A DNA stretch of 64,000 nucleotides from Burkholderiales bacterium (GCA_024235755.1 JACKLV010000003.1:199833-263832), one strand, 5' to 3'. Shown: positions 54,455-63,613, counted from the first letter of the stretch. Program-made: numbers and translations. The notes: generated by a model not told the origin, from the sequence alone.

Positions 54455-55964
54455 CTATAATTTTTCTTGTTTTAATGCTTCGATAAATTCCGACGCGAGT
54501 GGCAACAACTCATCGATACGGCTATTAGGCCAGGTTGGGAGTTTTGTAAGCGTATCTTTGAGCCATGCGGCTGGGTCAATGCCGTTGAGTTGTGCGGTGC
54601 CAAGCAGGGTTTGGATGGCAGCAGCGCGCTGGCCCGCACACTCAGATCCGACAAAGAGCCAGCGTTTCAGTGTTATAGTCCAGCGCTTTGGCGGATGCGC
54701 CGCCGTTGGCTGTTTGCAGGCGGGTTTGCATCAGCCAGTCATGTAATGCATCGAGTATCGGCAGGCTTTTTTGTTTTTTTTGTTTTCGCAGTTGCTGACG
54801 TGCTACGCAATCAAGTTGCCTGGCTTCAGCCTCGGCTGCGTACAGCTTGCCGATACGCTGCAATGCCTCGAACGCCATCGGACTGTCGTTGGCCTGATGC
54901 AGGTCGAAGAATTTGCGCCTGGCGTGTGCCCAGCATGCCAGTTCAATGCAGGGTGATGCTGTTCTGGAGAACAATGCTTTGTATCCTCCATAATCATCGA
55001 CCTGCAGATGGCCCTGCCAGTTTTGTAGAAAGTTTTGCGCATGCCTGCCACTGCGACTGGTTTGATAATCGAAGACAACAATGCGCGCTCCGGGATCAAG
55101 GTCATTACTGCGGTAGGCCCATAGATAGGCTTTGCGGGTTTTGCCGTTGCCGGGTTCCTGTTGCGCTACCGGCGATTCATCAGCATGCAGGGTGTTTCCC
55201 TGCAAAAGATGCCACTTTAATCGATCTGCCAGAGGTTGCAGCGCAACACCGGTACGGCCGACCCATTCAGCCAGCGTAGAGCGCGAAAGCGTGACCTGCT
55301 CGCGTGCAGCGATCTGTTCCAGACGATAGAGCGGCAAGTGATTGAGGTATTTGCTGATAATCACCCAGGCCAGCAAACCGGGTGCGGCCATGCCGCCGTC
55401 AATGACAGCCGGCGGCACCGGTTCTGCGGTGACGGTTTCGCAGGTCTTGCACGCATACTGCGGCCGGATGTGACGATGGACAAAGAATTTGGCCGGTTCC
55501 ACGTCAAGCTGTTCGGTGATGTCTTCACCGATTTTGACCAATGTGTTGCCGCATTGCCCGCACTGGCAGAATGCCGGTTCATGACGGTGTTCGATTCGCG
55601 GCAGGTGATCGGGCATTGGTTGACGGCCTGCACGGCTGCGTGTCGATCTGGCTGTTGCAGTTTTAGCAGTCGTATCGATTTGCTCAATTTCAGCATGAAC
55701 GGCCGCGATGTCGGCCAATACGGACTCTTCAAACAGGCTGGGCTGTATGGATGACAGTGATTCGTTCTTTTTACCGAAGCGAATGCGGCGCAAATGCGCC
55801 AGTTCCATAGTGAGTGCCTGGATCTTGAGTTCCTGTGCGCGGATTTCTTGTTGTGCTTGCTGAGCCTGATCCAGCAGCGTCTGGACAATACCGGTTACCT
55901 GCTGTTTGGTATCGGCATCAAGGTTCAATTGGTCGAGTTGCGCCAGTGGTTTCATGGCTGTCAT
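54455..55964 (-). pseudogene. tnpC: IS66 transposase TnpC, inactivated by an internal deletion
   Basis: The first roughly 435 residues are typical: N-terminal leucine-rich coil (LDQLNLDADTKQQ), zinc-finger-like region (CQCGQCGNTLVKIG, CKTCETVTAEPVP), then HADESPVAQQEPG and LQVDDYGGYKALF with the catalytic Asp residues. After KALDYNTETL the frame is lost; in a second frame it resumes as WLFVGSECAGQRAAA and runs to DELLPLASEF (stop at 54455). The missing stretch, about 30 residues, is the family's LxIDNNxxENxIRPxAxGRKN with the catalytic Glu. The junction is near 54662-54670. This copy cannot encode an active transposase. Confidence 0.88.
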
Positions 55965-56017
55965 TATACCACAAAGACACTCTAACTTGCTGTAAATATT
56001 GAATTATCAGATTGATT

Positions 56018-56368
56018 TTATGCCTGTAAATGAGCAGGTGGCAATGCCGATAAACGCTGCCAGTCCACACCTGCTGTCAGCCATTGCCATTGTGATTGAC
56101 TCAATTCAAAACAATGATCTTCCAACTGCGGCCACACAAACCGGCCCTGATGCAAACGGCGATGGCACAGCCAGACGCCCGTACCATCCCATAACAGTAC
56201 CTTGATACGATTCCTGGCGCGATTACAAAAAACAAACGCAGAACCCGCGCAGGGTGAATGGCCTAACGTCTGCTGCACAATCATCGACAAACCATCAATG
56301 CCCCGGCGCATATCCACCGGCTCAACGACCATCCAGATTTGTCCAACATGAGCAATCAGTCCAGACAT
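56018..56368 (-). CDS. tnpB: IS66 accessory protein TnpB
   Basis: It has 116 residues from the ATG at 56366-56368 (the frame runs 7 codons further into tnpA). The family core is visible: VVEPVDMRRGIDGLSMIVQQTL, SAFVFCNRARNRIKVLLWDGTGVWLCHRRLHQGRFVWP. It is needed for transposition of IS66 elements; its exact role is unknown. It overlaps tnpA by 13 bases and lies 53 bases before tnpC. Confidence 0.93.
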   Translation of the reverse strand: MSGLIAHVGQIWMVVEPVDMRRGIDGLSMIVQQTLGHSPCAGSAFVFCNRARNRIKVLLWDGTGVWLCHRRLHQGRFVWPQLEDHCFELSQSQWQWLTAGVDWQRLSALPPAHLQA

Positions 56369-56652
56369 TTCAACAATTCGCCCAGCCATTGCGGCGATAC
56401 ATTCGCCGGTACTTCAAGTGTATGACCGCCTGAACAACGTAGCCTCAAGTAATCTGTAACCGGCACAGCTGGTGTAATCGTCACCGGTACCATTGATCCC
56501 GGTTGACTACGCAATTGCGTTCTCCGGTAAGTACGCAGCCAATTACCAAAAGTCTTGCTGTTCAAGCCATGCTTGCGACAATAAGACGTCTGCGACAATC
56601 CGCTCGACTGCCACGCCCTGATATGACGCAACTGTTGTTCCTGTGTTGTCAC
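56356..56652 (-). CDS. tnpA: IS66 accessory protein TnpA
   Basis: It has 98 residues. A helix-turn-helix lies at the N-terminus (LRHIRAWQSSGLSQTSYCRKHGLNSKTFGNWL, about residues 8-39), and the C-terminus reads LRCSGGHTLEVPANVSPQWLGELLKCL, typical of IS66 TnpA. AGGAGG lies just before the ATG. It is the first gene of the element and probably binds DNA. Confidence 0.92.
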   Translation of the reverse strand: MTTQEQQLRHIRAWQSSGLSQTSYCRKHGLNSKTFGNWLRTYRRTQLRSQPGSMVPVTITPAVPVTDYLRLRCSGGHTLEVPANVSPQWLGELLKCLD

Positions 56653-56729
56653 TCGTCATCCTCCTTTGAAAATACCCGAGGATAAACAGATCAGATTCTA
56701 AATTGTAGATGGTGGGGTTGGACGCTTAC

Positions 56730-57175
56730 GGATCATTGACACAAGCAGTCAATCAATCGCCGCCGCCTACGAGAAAAAGATTAAGGAACTGGAAGAATGC
56801 AAGGCCGTTTTAGATGAAAAAATCGTCAATTGTGGACGCGCATTGCCAAGTTTTGAGGCTCATTCTAGAATCGCTATGAAATTTCTCGAAAATCCTTATG
56901 AATTATGGACTTCTGGTGCGACCGAAGACAGGAGAAGCGTCCTTAAACTCTGTTTTACCGGTAAGCTATGCTTTGACAAAAATGAAGGCTTTAGAACCGC
57001 CCGAAAGGCGCTCCCACTCAGGGTTTTGGAGGGTCTGAAGACCCAAAGTCCGGTATGGTGCCCGGGGCCGGAGTCGAACCGGCACGAACGCAATGTTCGA
57101 GGGATTTTAAGTCCCTTGTGTCTACCAATTTCACCACCCGGGCAAGAAAATAATTTTCTACTTACAATAAGTTAA
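56730..57175 (+). pseudogene. 3' remnant of a large serine recombinase running into tRNA-Leu
   Basis: From the IS66 edge the plus strand is open in the frame reading DTSSQSIAAAYEKKIKELEE, then LDEKIVNCGRALPSFEAHSR, MKFLENPYELWTSG and FTGKLCFDKNEGFRTARKAL. This is the C-terminal coiled-coil and terminal part of site-specific serine recombinases (catalytic and zinc domains are missing). The frame continues through the opposite strand of tRNA-Leu(UAA) and stops at 57175, as known for such recombinases ending at a tRNA attachment site. It is truncated on its 5' side by the insertion element. The first in-frame ATG (56843) is not a real start. Confidence 0.75.
57056..57143 (-). tRNA. tRNA-Leu (anticodon UAA)
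   Basis: This is an 88-nt class II tRNA. The acceptor GCCCGGG pairs with CCCGGGC and is followed by A and encoded CCA (57056-57058). The anticodon stem AGGGA/UCCCU closes the loop CUUAAAA, so the anticodon is UAA. A long variable arm and T-loop GUUCGACUC are present. The serine recombinase remnant reads across it on the other strand, suggesting a former attachment site. Confidence 0.95.
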
Positions 57176-57362
57176 ATAAGTACAGTTTAAATAAATCCTA
57201 TGGATTATAACCTGAATATAATTGCATTTGTAGAACCAATCATACATATTCCTGAACGTGGAGACATTCCCGAATAGCTTATCTAATGCTTATTGAAAAA
57301 TTGGTGCAAAATCAAAGTTTATATCAACCCAATCCGACTTTTAGCTTTTTTTGTGATCAAAA

Positions 57363-57436
57363 TGGAGGCGGGGGTCGGAATCGAACCGGCGTAGACGGCT
57401 TTGCAGGCCGCTGCATAACCACTCTGCCACCCCGCC
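57363..57436 (-). tRNA. tRNA-Cys (anticodon GCA)
   Basis: This is a 74-nt tRNA with acceptor GGCGGGG/CCCCGCC, a U discriminator and encoded CCA (57363-57365). The anticodon loop CUGCAAA gives GCA, and the T-loop is GGUUCGAUUCC. It is 64 bases from tRNA-Gly on the same strand, so both probably come from one precursor. Confidence 0.95.
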
Positions 57437-57500
57437 ATGTATAACTTTAGGAGAAACCAATTGCCGGCAAAAAATGGAACTTGAAGATGCTTTTTAAAAA

Positions 57501-57575
57501 TGGAGCGGGAAACGAGGCTCGAACTCGCGACCCCAACCTTGGCAAGGTTGTGCTCTACCACTGAGCTATTCCCGC
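57501..57575 (-). tRNA. tRNA-Gly (anticodon GCC)
   Basis: This is a 75-nt tRNA with GCGGGAA acceptor pairing to UUCCCGC, encoded CCA (57501-57503), D-arm UAGCUCAGUGGUAGAGC, anticodon stem-loop CAACC-UUGCCAA-GGUUG (GCC) and T-arm GAGUUCGAGCC. It is the promoter-proximal tRNA of the Gly-Cys-Leu cluster. Confidence 0.95.
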
Positions 57576-57991
57576 ATATTTGTACGATCAGAGGTTTTCT
57601 TATGTTGAAAGTCAACACCCAAAAGACAAGGCAAGGATTATAGAGATTCTGGTTTTTTTGTCAAGGTATGCACATAAGAAGCTGTAGTGCCCAGATCGTT
57701 TAAGAAATGATCATTCAGAATCACAATTATATTATTTTCATGGTTTAGATCGCTGATAATTTGAATTTAATGCCTTTGTTATAAAGTCTGGTATTTTTGC
57801 TAACTTTGCTAACAGCAAAACACCTCAAAAATATACAAGCTCAAGAGGAAACAAGGGATAATCATATTTCGAGGTTCTGTGTAATTTTACCAATTTTGCG
57901 GGCAACACAATTTTCTCAAACAAAATGTATAAAGTAATTTGTATTAGAGCCACATCGAAACGTTTTTAAACCATAGAGTTTTTTAACTGAT
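57576..57991. other. 416-base intergenic region, no gene seen
   Basis: This AT-rich gap separates the minus-strand tRNA cluster from the plus-strand PhoX-like gene and must hold both promoters. I see no ORF with a credible start, no hairpin with a T-run and no known RNA here. Confidence 0.4.
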
Positions 57992-59158
57992 ATGAATATA
58001 TTTCAACAGCGCAGAAAATTGCTTAAGCTCAGCCTGGTTAGCGGCCTTGGCGTATTCATCTCAAATCATTTGTTTTCAGCATCGACTCAGGCTGCATCGT
58101 TAACCCTGGTTGCACAAGGTGGTTTATTGCCACCCGATACAAACGGCATACGCTTGCCCAAGGGATTCAGTGCGCGCACTATAGCGCGTTCAGGACAAAC
58201 TATCTTCGGCTACGAATGGCACGCCGCTCCAGACGGGGGCGCCACATTTACCACGCAGGACAAGGGTTGGATATATGTTTCCAACAGCGAGTTGAATCAT
58301 CAACAGGGGGGTGTTGGCGCTATTCGTTTTAATCGGCATGGCGAAATCATTGACGCTTATTCCATTTTGCAAAATACAACACGAAATTGTGCAGGGGGCC
58401 ATACACCGTGGCAGACCTGGCTCTCCTGCGAGGAATATGATCGTGGTCAAGTATGGGAATGCGATCCGTTTGGCCTGCATACAGCACAGTTACGGCCAGC
58501 GCTGGGTACATTCAATCACGAAGCCGTCGCTGTTGATCTTCAGTCTAAACAATTGTATCTTACTGAAGATAAGCCGGACGGATGTTTATACCGCTTTACT
58601 GCCAATTCTTTTGACACCGCAGGTCGTCCCGATCTGGATGATGGTTTTTTGGAAGTCGCCGAAGTGATGGGCGGACGTATTGGAGAAGTGCACTGGCGCC
58701 TGCTGCCGGACCCACTGGCCGCGCACATACCCACCCGCTACCAAATAAAACAGCGCACGACATTTGATGGTGGCGAAGGTATTTGGTATCACGCAGGTAT
58801 CGTATATTTCACCACCAAAGGAGACAACCGGATCTGGGCATACAACACCCTAAGCAAAGAACTCAACATCGTTTATAATGCGGCTTTTTATCTGAACCCT
58901 ATGCTGACCGGTGTCGACAATATCACGGCCAATGCTGCCGGAGAATTGTTGGTAGCGGAAGATGGCGGTGATATGCAGATTGTTGTCGTTACGCCAGACA
59001 CTGTTACGCCGTTGTTACAGGTTGTCGATCATGACCGGTCGGAAATAACCGGCCCTTCTTTTAGCCCGGACGGCAAACGTTTGTATTTCAGTTCGCAGCG
59101 GGGCGCATCAGGCGAATCGAGAGATGGTGTGACTTTCGAAATAACCGGACCGTTCTGA
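57992..59158 (+). CDS. PhoX-family protein (DUF839), probable Tat export
   Basis: It has 388 residues. The N-terminus QQRRKLLKLSLVSGLGVFIS is a twin-arginine-like signal. The core resembles PhoX/DUF839: GYEWHAAPDGGATF, GWIYVSNSEL, NCAGGHTPWQTWLSCEE (about residues 133-149), FNHEAVAVD, LYLTEDKPDGCLYRF and ISGPSFSPDGKRLYFSSQRG-like repeats. PhoX enzymes are Ca/Fe-dependent alkaline phosphatases, but many family members are uncharacterised; at 388 residues this one is shorter than well-known PhoX, so phosphatase activity is uncertain. It may belong with the Pst genes in phosphate nutrition. Confidence 0.85.
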   Translation: MNIFQQRRKLLKLSLVSGLGVFISNHLFSASTQAASLTLVAQGGLLPPDTNGIRLPKGFSARTIARSGQTIFGYEWHAAPDGGATFTTQDKGWIYVSNSELNHQQGGVGAIRFNRHGEIIDAYSILQNTTRNCAGGHTPWQTWLSCEEYDRGQVWECDPFGLHTAQLRPALGTFNHEAVAVDLQSKQLYLTEDKPDGCLYRFTANSFDTAGRPDLDDGFLEVAEVMGGRIGEVHWRLLPDPLAAHIPTRYQIKQRTTFDGGEGIWYHAGIVYFTTKGDNRIWAYNTLSKELNIVYNAAFYLNPMLTGVDNITANAAGELLVAEDGGDMQIVVVTPDTVTPLLQVVDHDRSEITGPSFSPDGKRLYFSSQRGASGESRDGVTFEITGPF

Positions 59159-59210
59159 CTACACAGTAACTTTTACGACACACCTGAATTCTAATAAGGA
59201 GTTATTCCAC

Positions 59211-60341
59211 ATGCCTGAAAACGGCCGCTTTCTGTCCCGTTTGATCTGGATTACCCTGGCGGTTATGCTGCTGATCTTTTTGCTGCGCGACATGTCCGAT
59301 TTTTTTATCTTTGGAGATAAGCGCGAGCACGCAGAACCCCGTATTGTTGAAGCGCGAGGGAATCTTGCTGAAGATGAGCTCAGCACCATTGAATTGTTCG
59401 AAAATTCGCGAGACTCGGTAGTTTTCATTACTACCCGGCAGCGTGTTATGGACGCTTGGACGCGGAACATTTTTTCCGTACCCAGTGGAACGGGTTCCGG
59501 TTTTATTTGGGACGATCACGGTCACATCATCACCAATTTTCATGTCATCAAAGGCGCAAGCGAAGCTATGGTACGTCTGGTTGATGGCCGTGACTACAAA
59601 GCAGCGCTGGTAGGTGCAAGCCCGGCGCACGATATTGCGGTCCTGCGGATCGGTATCGGTTTTCAACGTCCATCGCCGGTACCACTTGGCACCAGCTATG
59701 ATCTTAAAGTCGGGCAAAAAGTTTTTGCTATCGGCAATCCCTTTGGTCTGGACTGGACTTTAACGACTGGTATTATATCTGCACTCGACCGATCTTTGCC
59801 TGGTGAGAACGGCCGTATCATCAGCAATTTAATCCAGACAGATGCCGCTATTAATCCGGGAAACTCAGGTGGCCCTCTGCTGGATTCAGCTGGTCGCTTG
59901 ATTGGTATTAACACCGCAATTTATAGTCCAAGTGGCGCGAGTGCCGGTATCGGATTTGCCGTACCTGTTGACACCGTTAACCGTGTCGTGCCGCAACTCA
60001 TCAGCCGCGGCAAATATATCCGTCCGGCACTGGGGATTACCGTCGATGGCAAATTCAATGAACATCTAACCAGTACGATCAATGTCCATGGCATTGTGAT
60101 ACTGGGTGTCGGCCGGGGCTCTGCCGCTGAAGCTGCCGGTCTCAAAGGCGCTGCGATTTCACCCGACGGTGAAATCACGCCGAGGGATATTATTATCGCC
60201 ATCAACGGCGAGCCCGTCGATTCCGTTGAAAAACTGCTGTTAATTATTGATGGATACCGTGTCGGCGATACTATACGAGTCAGAGTGGTGCGAGATGAAC
60301 AGGAAATTGAAGTTCCAGTAACATTACAGCCGGGTGAATAA
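59211..60341 (+). CDS. HtrA/Deg-type serine protease with PDZ domain
   Basis: It has 376 residues, a periplasmic S1C protease anchored by an N-terminal helix (about residues 9-26). The catalytic triad is visible: His in GHIITNFHVIKGA, Asp in AHDIAVLRIG and Ser in TDAAINPGNSGGPLLDSAGRLIGINTAIYS. One PDZ domain follows (about 270-376: GIVILGVGRGSAAEAAGLKG, DIIIAINGEPV). One PDZ domain and the anchor make it DegS-like in layout. It lies 52 bases after the PhoX-like gene, with a good GGAG. Confidence 0.93.
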   Translation: MPENGRFLSRLIWITLAVMLLIFLLRDMSDFFIFGDKREHAEPRIVEARGNLAEDELSTIELFENSRDSVVFITTRQRVMDAWTRNIFSVPSGTGSGFIWDDHGHIITNFHVIKGASEAMVRLVDGRDYKAALVGASPAHDIAVLRIGIGFQRPSPVPLGTSYDLKVGQKVFAIGNPFGLDWTLTTGIISALDRSLPGENGRIISNLIQTDAAINPGNSGGPLLDSAGRLIGINTAIYSPSGASAGIGFAVPVDTVNRVVPQLISRGKYIRPALGITVDGKFNEHLTSTINVHGIVILGVGRGSAAEAAGLKGAAISPDGEITPRDIIIAINGEPVDSVEKLLLIIDGYRVGDTIRVRVVRDEQEIEVPVTLQPGE

Positions 60342-60402
60342 GACTGCCTTAAATTATTGGCTCATAACAGAATACCGGCCGTTGTACGGTTGACTTTACG
60401 TA

Positions 60403-61701
60403 ATGAACATAACAACCAAAATTCTTATTTGGATGACCGCTGGCCTGACGGTCGGCAGCCTAATCAATAATTTTGCATACAACAACATAATCATTCAGAA
60501 TTATTTCGTTGATGGGCTGTTTCATGTCGCAGGCTCAGTATTTATCAATTTACTGAAAATGCTGGTGGTTCCGTTGGTCACATTTTCACTCCTTTGCGGC
60601 GTATGCGGTATCGGCGATATCAGTAAACTGGGGCGCATCGGCATCAAAGCGTTTTTTTTGTTTCTGCTATCCACGGCGCTGGCCATTTCACTAGCAATTC
60701 TGGTAGCGGTCAATATTGCTCCAGGGAAAAGCTTTAATTTTTCACAAGGCATGCCAGATTCATTTACTGTGCCGGAAACACCGCCGATTACACAGGTTTT
60801 CATTGATCTTGTGCCAAGCAATCCCGTTACAGCGTTTGCTGAAGGCAACATGCTGCAGATTATCTTTTTTACGATATTGTTCGCTATTAGTTTACTTATG
60901 ATTGGCGAACGTGGACGGCCGTTGATCGAGGGTGCGGAACGAATAAATGACGTCATGATGAAGATAGTCAATGTTGTGATGTCCATTGCTCCATACGGTG
61001 TATTTGCATTAATGGCAAAAACCTTTGCGGAACAAGGTATCGGTTTGATTATGCCGATGATCGGCTATTTTGGCGTAGTGGTCGCCGTGTTATTTTGTCA
61101 CGCTATGGGCACGTTGATGCTTCTGCTTAAATTTCTCGGAAGAATCAGTCCTGTCAAGTTTCTCAAAAAAATGCGAACCGCGCAGATTTTTGCCTTCAGC
61201 ACAGCCAGTTCCAACGCCACAATCCCTGTAACGCTCAGAACGGTAGAAAAGCGTATGGGCGTTGACAATTCCACAGCTGCGTTTATCGTACCCTTTGGTG
61301 CGACGATTAATATGGACGGTACCGCCATTATGCAGGGCGTCGCAACCGTATTTATCGCCAATGTTTATGGCATAGAAATTGGCGTTACCGGCTATCTGAC
61401 GGTAATCGGAATGTCCGTGTTGGCGTCTATCGGTACTGCGGGTGTGCCGGGAGTGGGTTTGATTATGCTTGCCATGGTGTTTAATCAGATCGGTCTTCCA
61501 GTTGAAGGCATTGCTTTGATCATGGGTGTGGACCGTTTGCTGGACATGATTCGCACAGCCGTCAATGTGACTGGCGATGCCGTTGTAACCGCAATTGTGG
61601 CACAAAGTGAAAACAGTCTTTCAATGACCGTTTTCAATGATCCCACTGCGGGTACGCTGGAATCCGTACATCTGCCACATCAGGACGCTGCGCAACATTG
61701 A
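60403..61701 (+). CDS. Dicarboxylate/amino-acid:cation symporter (DAACS family)
   Basis: It has 432 residues with eight or more membrane segments and two re-entrant loops. Family motifs are LLKMLVVPLVTFSLLCGVCG, the serine-rich loop AFSTASSNATIPVTLRTVEKRMGVDNS, PFGATINMDGTAIMQGVATVFIAN and the second hairpin GTAGVPGVGLIMLAMVF with MGVDRLLDMIRTAVNVTGDA. The substrate (glutamate, aspartate or C4-dicarboxylate) cannot be fixed by eye. It lies 61 bases after the protease and ends back-to-back with exbD. Confidence 0.93.
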   Translation: MNITTKILIWMTAGLTVGSLINNFAYNNIIIQNYFVDGLFHVAGSVFINLLKMLVVPLVTFSLLCGVCGIGDISKLGRIGIKAFFLFLLSTALAISLAILVAVNIAPGKSFNFSQGMPDSFTVPETPPITQVFIDLVPSNPVTAFAEGNMLQIIFFTILFAISLLMIGERGRPLIEGAERINDVMMKIVNVVMSIAPYGVFALMAKTFAEQGIGLIMPMIGYFGVVVAVLFCHAMGTLMLLLKFLGRISPVKFLKKMRTAQIFAFSTASSNATIPVTLRTVEKRMGVDNSTAAFIVPFGATINMDGTAIMQGVATVFIANVYGIEIGVTGYLTVIGMSVLASIGTAGVPGVGLIMLAMVFNQIGLPVEGIALIMGVDRLLDMIRTAVNVTGDAVVTAIVAQSENSLSMTVFNDPTAGTLESVHLPHQDAAQH

Positions 61702-62130
61702 TTATTGCTGTGCTAGCGTCGGATCGGTGATGAAACCAATTCTTGCCATACCTGCATTGGCCGCGATACTCATGGCTCTTGCAACATATTCATATTGTGT
61801 AGTTTTGTCAGCACGGATATGTAATTCGGTTTTTGGATCCAGCGATACTGCAGCAGCAAATCGTTCAGGCAACTGATCAAATAACACTGGTTCTCCATTC
61901 CAAAAAAAACTGCCGTCTTCCCGAATTGCCAGTTCGATATGCTCGGGCTGGGTAATATTCGGGGTACTTTCCGCTTTGGGCAAATCAATTTTGACTGAAT
62001 GCGTTAACAGTGGCGCAGTAATAATAAAGATAATTAACAATACCAGCATGACATCAACCAATGGCACAACATTAATTTCAGCCATTGGCGCTTGCTGTTT
62101 ACCGCTGTTCATGCTGCCGAATCCCATCAC
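61702..62130 (-). CDS. exbD: ExbD-type biopolymer transport protein
   Basis: ExbD works with ExbB and TonB to energise outer-membrane receptors from the proton gradient. It has 142 residues: a short cytoplasmic N-terminus, one membrane helix (VVPLVDVMLVLLIIFIITAPLL, with the conserved Asp in PLVDVML), then a periplasmic domain ending with YVARAMSIAANAGMARIGFITDP. It overlaps exbB by 4 bases and converges with the symporter gene, with adjacent stops. Confidence 0.95.
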   Translation of the reverse strand: MMGFGSMNSGKQQAPMAEINVVPLVDVMLVLLIIFIITAPLLTHSVKIDLPKAESTPNITQPEHIELAIREDGSFFWNGEPVLFDQLPERFAAAVSLDPKTELHIRADKTTQYEYVARAMSIAANAGMARIGFITDPTLAQQ

Positions 62131-62909
62131 TGCCCCCTTTCTTCAAGATCGGAATAAGTGGTGGCAGGCGCTATGGTCTGCGGTATGGGTGCTGACTGTG
62201 TACGCTGTGCAGCATCATTGCCACTATCGGTAGCTCCATTACCTACTGTGATCAATACAAAAAGATCATGTGCAAAAGCGTCGAGCCGCGCAAGCCAGAT
62301 CCGGTTGCGGCGTACAAATGCGTTATATGCCAGAACTGCAGGAATTGCAACAGCAAGTCCCAGTGCTGTCATAATCAGTGCCTCGCCAACCGGGCCGGCA
62401 ACTTTGTCGAGTGTGCCCTGACCTGACAAGCCGATTTGTATCAACGCGTGATATATACCCCAGACCGTTCCAAGCAGGCCAATATACGGAGCTGCCGAAC
62501 CGGCCGACGCAATCAATGTCAGGCCGTTTTCAACTTTTGCTGCCTCCTGATCTATACCATTGCGTAGAGCTCGCGTTAAAAATTCACTAGTACCGCCGGC
62601 TGCAGCCAATTTATAGGAATCCTGCATTTTAGAATCGGCTGCGGCTTCAATACCTAATTTGGCCAATTCGGCAAATGCATTATTTGGTATTGTCCCGTTA
62701 AAGGATTTCTTTACCTCATCCAATGATTCAACGTTCCAGAAATGATTCAAAAATGCGGTAGCACGTTTTTTCGCAATAAAGTTATTAATACTTTTTGTAA
62801 TAATCAAGTACCAGCTTGCAACCGATAGAGAAATCAGCAATACCAGAACACTGATGCCAACACCATCGATTTGGGCGAGAAAATGAGAAAAACCAAGTCC
62901 TTGTTCCAT
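62127..62909 (-). CDS. exbB: ExbB-type proton channel family protein (MotA/TolQ/ExbB)
   Basis: ExbB forms the membrane scaffold of the TonB motor. It has 260 residues with three membrane helices: about residues 15-38 (VSVLVLLISLSVASWYLI-like), about 130-160 (the signature GLTLIASAGSAAPYIGLLGTVWGIYHAL) and about 175-200 (VGEALIMTALGLAVAIPAVLAYNAF). The cytoplasmic C-terminus is Gln/Thr/Pro-rich. It lies 5 bases after tonB. Confidence 0.95.
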   Translation of the reverse strand: MEQGLGFSHFLAQIDGVGISVLVLLISLSVASWYLIITKSINNFIAKKRATAFLNHFWNVESLDEVKKSFNGTIPNNAFAELAKLGIEAAADSKMQDSYKLAAAGGTSEFLTRALRNGIDQEAAKVENGLTLIASAGSAAPYIGLLGTVWGIYHALIQIGLSGQGTLDKVAGPVGEALIMTALGLAVAIPAVLAYNAFVRRNRIWLARLDAFAHDLFVLITVGNGATDSGNDAAQRTQSAPIPQTIAPATTYSDLEERGQ

Positions 62910-62914
62910 TTAAA

Positions 62915-63613
62915 TTAATTTCCTTGCAGTACAAAATTGAAAGGTTGCAGCGCAATTGCGCGAACCGGTTGACCGTTACGCATAGATGGCCTGCACTGCC
63001 AGTTCTTTACGGCTTCTAGCGCCGCATTGTCAAGACGTGCATATCCGCTACTGTCGATTACTTGCGCTTCATCAATATGACCGCTTTCGTCCAACTCGAC
63101 TCGCAGCACTAGTTTGCCTTCTTCACCCATACGGCGGGAAATCGCCGGATACGTTGGCGCCGTGAGTTTTGGGCATGAAACAGATAGTTCGGAAGATAAA
63201 GTCACCGGCCCCATCTCCATCTGTCGGGGCGGCACCTTAGCAACCGGCTCAGGGAACACTTCCTGCTCGACAACCGGTTCAGGGTCGGGTTGTACGACGG
63301 GTGCTGGCTCCGGTAATTGCGGCGCTTTCGTTGCCAGGCGCTTGATTTCGGGTTTGAATTCAGGTTTTTTGACAGGCTTTAATTTTGCAGGAGCCGGTTC
63401 CTGCTTGGGCTCAGGCGCTGCTTCAGGAGCAGGTTGTGATATGATCTCGGCAAACAAAGTCACCATTTGCTCAGGTGCGGGAACAAGACGCTGATTCCAC
63501 AAAATATAAGCCAGCACACCATGTGCCACAAGTACAAACAACAATCCCGGCAGCGAAATAATATTCTGTTTCGATCCAAGATAATCAACGTTTTTCCGTG
63601 TCAGTGAATGCAT
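62915..63613 (-). CDS. tonB: TonB energy-transducing protein
   Basis: TonB spans the periplasm and couples ExbBD to outer-membrane iron/siderophore receptors. The start is uncertain: I take the ATG at 63611-63613 (about 232 residues), while the frame extends 22 codons to 63679 with no better ribosome site. An N-terminal anchor (about residues 20-38) is followed by a Pro/Glu/Lys-rich linker (PEPKQEPAPAKLKPVKKPEF and similar). The C-terminal domain holds CPKLTAPTYPAISRRMGEEGKLVLRVELDESG and the final ALEAVKNWQCRP and FNFVLQ. It leads tonB-exbB-exbD. Confidence 0.93.
   Translation of the reverse strand: MHSLTRKNVDYLGSKQNIISLPGLLFVLVAHGVLAYILWNQRLVPAPEQMVTLFAEIISQPAPEAAPEPKQEPAPAKLKPVKKPEFKPEIKRLATKAPQLPEPAPVVQPDPEPVVEQEVFPEPVAKVPPRQMEMGPVTLSSELSVSCPKLTAPTYPAISRRMGEEGKLVLRVELDESGHIDEAQVIDSSGYARLDNAALEAVKNWQCRPSMRNGQPVRAIALQPFNFVLQGN

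Larger units (their letters stand above)
54434..56729 (-). mobile_element. IS66-family insertion sequence (decayed)
   Basis: The ends are imperfect inverted repeats: GTATGCGTCCGGCACGACC at 54434 and, on the other strand, GTAAGCGTCCAACCCCACC ending at 56729; about 17 of 23 positions agree, and both begin GTAxGCG as in IS66 elements. Inside, on the minus strand, lie tnpA, tnpB and a broken tnpC in the standard order. The 8 bases on each side (CAAAGATG and GGATCATT) do not match, so the expected 8-bp target duplication is missing. Confidence 0.85.

Noticed and set aside
54590..55279. Plus-strand open frame of 229 codons within IS66
   Set aside because: It is antisense to tnpC, whose protein motifs explain the conservation; Cys/Arg-rich composition indicates a shadow.
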